Part shown: positions 62,480-64,000 of the stretch, piece by piece | How the letters are laid out: every line of letters starts with the position of its first letter | Numbering within the stretch: the stretch's first letter is position 1 | Source of the DNA: Mangifera indica | Lineage: Eukaryota; Streptophyta; Magnoliopsida; Sapindales; Anacardiaceae | Assembly (NCBI RefSeq): GCF_011075055.1 | Contig: NC_058149.1 | Coordinates: 8,438,449-8,502,448 of the forward strand | DNA length: 64,000 nt | Direction: 5' to 3' | The notes under the pieces: generated by a model | Seen by the model: only the letters and a program-made list of their open reading frames with translations | The model's database searches: none | What the model was told of the DNA's origin: nothing | Translations under genes and position numbers: made by a program

Positions 62480-62488
62480 ATAAAAAGG
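62480..62488 (+). promoter_or_regulatory. TATA box of a gene at the right edge
   Basis: 'ctgcTATAAAAAGgggaac' is a strong plant TATA box. It is followed about 30 bp later by pyrimidine-rich text and 'accctaaaacctaacc', a typical plant 5' UTR. Confidence 0.65.
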
Positions 62489-62509
62489 GGAACAAAATTT
62501 CGTTTCCCT

Positions 62510-64000
62510 TCTACGCTGAAATTCCGTATTACGCAACCCTAAAACCTAACCATCTCCTCTACATCGCTGTCAGTCTGTCACGAATCCTCTCCGTCTCCGG
62601 CGTCTCGAAGTCTCAGCAAACGCATCTCCGTCTTCATCAAACATCAGTGCACTGACGGCTTCATCTGTTCTCAAATACTGACCTGTTCGTCTTTGACGGG
62701 CGACAACTTCATCTGTTCCTCCGTCTTCGACAAGCCGTTTCTGGCTTCATGCTTTGGGTTCGTATGTTGCTGCAATTTTGATTTTATCACAGTTTATTGT
62801 GCACTTGTAAATTATGTAATCTGTAATTCTTTTCCCATGAGTAATTCTTTAGCCATGTTTGTAAACCTGTAATTCTTTTCCGATGAATAATTATTGAGTT
62901 CCTCGCTAACTTAGTCATTAATCTAGAACAGTTTTTATTTTTCTTATTGCTTCAGAATCTTGCTGAGCAGCTCAAGTGTAGCGTGACAGACCTCAATCGC
63001 TTGGTGGGTATGCTTAAAAGCTTATATCTTTGTGATCTGATTAGTTGTTTTTTAGATTATTTCACTCTTGGCTTCTTTATGAGATTTGGGTTTTGAAAGT
63101 TGTGAATTTGTGTTGTGACTTAGAAGCCTTTATGTTTTACCGAAAATTACAGAACTTATTTATTTATTCTGCATTTGAGGATTTTGTGTTGTGCTTTGAG
63201 GATTCTGAAAATTACAATCTTTGTGTTGTGCTTTGGGGATTTTCTGACTTTATATATTCTGCATTTGGGTTTATGCAGGGCAAAATTTTCCAGTTTGAAA
63301 ATTACAGAACTTGATTTTTGTATCAGCTTTACTGATTTGACTTTCTGGAAGTTGGAAAGTGTTAATAGCTTAATAATTTCCATTTTTTTTTTCTGATAGC
63401 CGTGACATGAATCTGTATAATGGATATGAATGAATAGACTTAATTCTAAGGAGAAGAGAAATACCATCCATCTTTTGAGTGTTAAATGGTAGTCGTAGAT
63501 GTTGCTTCAATTGTCATGACATGCAATTGTTGTATTTTTTAAAATAAAAACACAGGTTACTGTATTTTTTTAAAATAAAAATTAGTATTTATAAAAAAAT
63601 CATATACTTTTAATATTTACACTTTTCTCTAAGTGTCCATTTCATACATTTTTGAGAAAATGCATTTTGTGTTGACAATGCCAACACTCTCCAACACCGT
63701 CCTTGAAGCCACTGCTACCCTCCAACCGTCACCTTCAATGAGTCTACAACTCCTCTCCAATTTCTTCAGCCATCACTCATCTATAATTTTTCATCGAGAG
63801 ATTGAATGTTATATACTTGCTAATTTTTTTTATTGTTTTATGTTGTTTGGTAAAATTTGGTGTTTATATTGAGGTGATGGGGAATAGATGAATGGATTTT
63901 CTCTTGGTAGTTGAGGATGTTGAGAGATATGGTCAAGATAAGAAAAAATTTAGATTTTATGTGGGAGTTGATGCAATAATAAGAAAAGAATGTTATGGAT
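62510..64000 (+). other. Probable first exons of an unidentified gene continuing past the window
   Basis: 62510-62757 is GC- and CT-rich, like a plant 5' UTR, with an ATG at 62749. A T-rich intron appears to follow, ending 'attgcttcag' at 62955. The next exon is 62956-63003, 48 nt, reading NLAEQLKCSVTDLNRL in one frame, with a donor 'gtgggtatg' at 63004. The better-looking donor at 62759 (gtatgttg) would put this exon out of frame with that ATG, so it may be untranslated. I do not recognise the protein. 63005-64000 looks like intron, with a twice-repeated phrase 'gtgttgtgctttg(a/g)ggatt' at about 63187 and 63223. Confidence 0.35.

Overview
This is nuclear DNA from a flowering plant, almost certainly a eudicot. 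It is AT-rich, its genes have short exons joined by GT-AG introns, and most of the intergenic space is made of plant transposon relics. The recognisable proteins are all plant types: a type-B MGDG synthase, an Arp2/3 subunit, an armadillo-repeat protein, a PAP26-type purple acid phosphatase and a SYT5-type synaptotagmin. I cannot name the species from sequence alone.

Layout. 0-4.2 kb: a decayed MULE transposase and three fold-back MULE-type elements (one cut by the window edge). 6.24-8.73 kb (+): an intact 8-exon monogalactosyldiacylglycerol synthase. 8.98-13.8 kb: a 182-bp tandem duplication, then repeat-like sequence. 13.87-14.56 kb (+): an ARPC3 gene that lacks its last exon. 16.70-17.86 kb (-): an intronless ARM-repeat gene. 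17.9-31.9 kb: gene-free and repeat-dense, holding more fold-back elements, a 119-bp tandem array, two copies of a ~600-bp repeat, a segmental duplication, a hAT-type MITE and a Ty1/copia-like solo LTR. 32.2-41.7 kb (+): purple acid phosphatase PAP26, 9 coding exons, with an antisense Ty3/gypsy relic inside a 4.7-kb intron. 42.64-55.39 kb (-): synaptotagmin SYT5, 13 exons, convergent with PAP26, with a TRIM retrotransposon in its largest intron. 55.4-62.4 kb: AT-rich, with a ~45-unit (TA)n tract, another fold-back element and hAT-like pieces. 62.5-64 kb: a probable promoter and first exons of a gene that runs off the window.

The genes do not form an operon or pathway cluster. There is a loose lipid and phosphate theme: type-B MGDG synthase in plastid lipid remodelling, PAP26 in phosphate recycling, SYT5 at ER-plasma membrane contacts. 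I regard their adjacency as chance.

The most useful observations are: (1) a fold-back family with long terminal inverted repeats and, in three copies, perfect 9-bp target duplications; (2) two separate one-base lesions in SYT5, a frameshift in the last C2 domain and a broken donor site, either sequence errors or a damaged allele; (3) the missing ARPC3 terminal exon; (4) a complete 428-bp TRIM whose LTR differences are all transitions; (5) a duplication of about 1.1-2.3 kb flanking the tandem-repeat region. I found no evidence of an undescribed multi-gene system.
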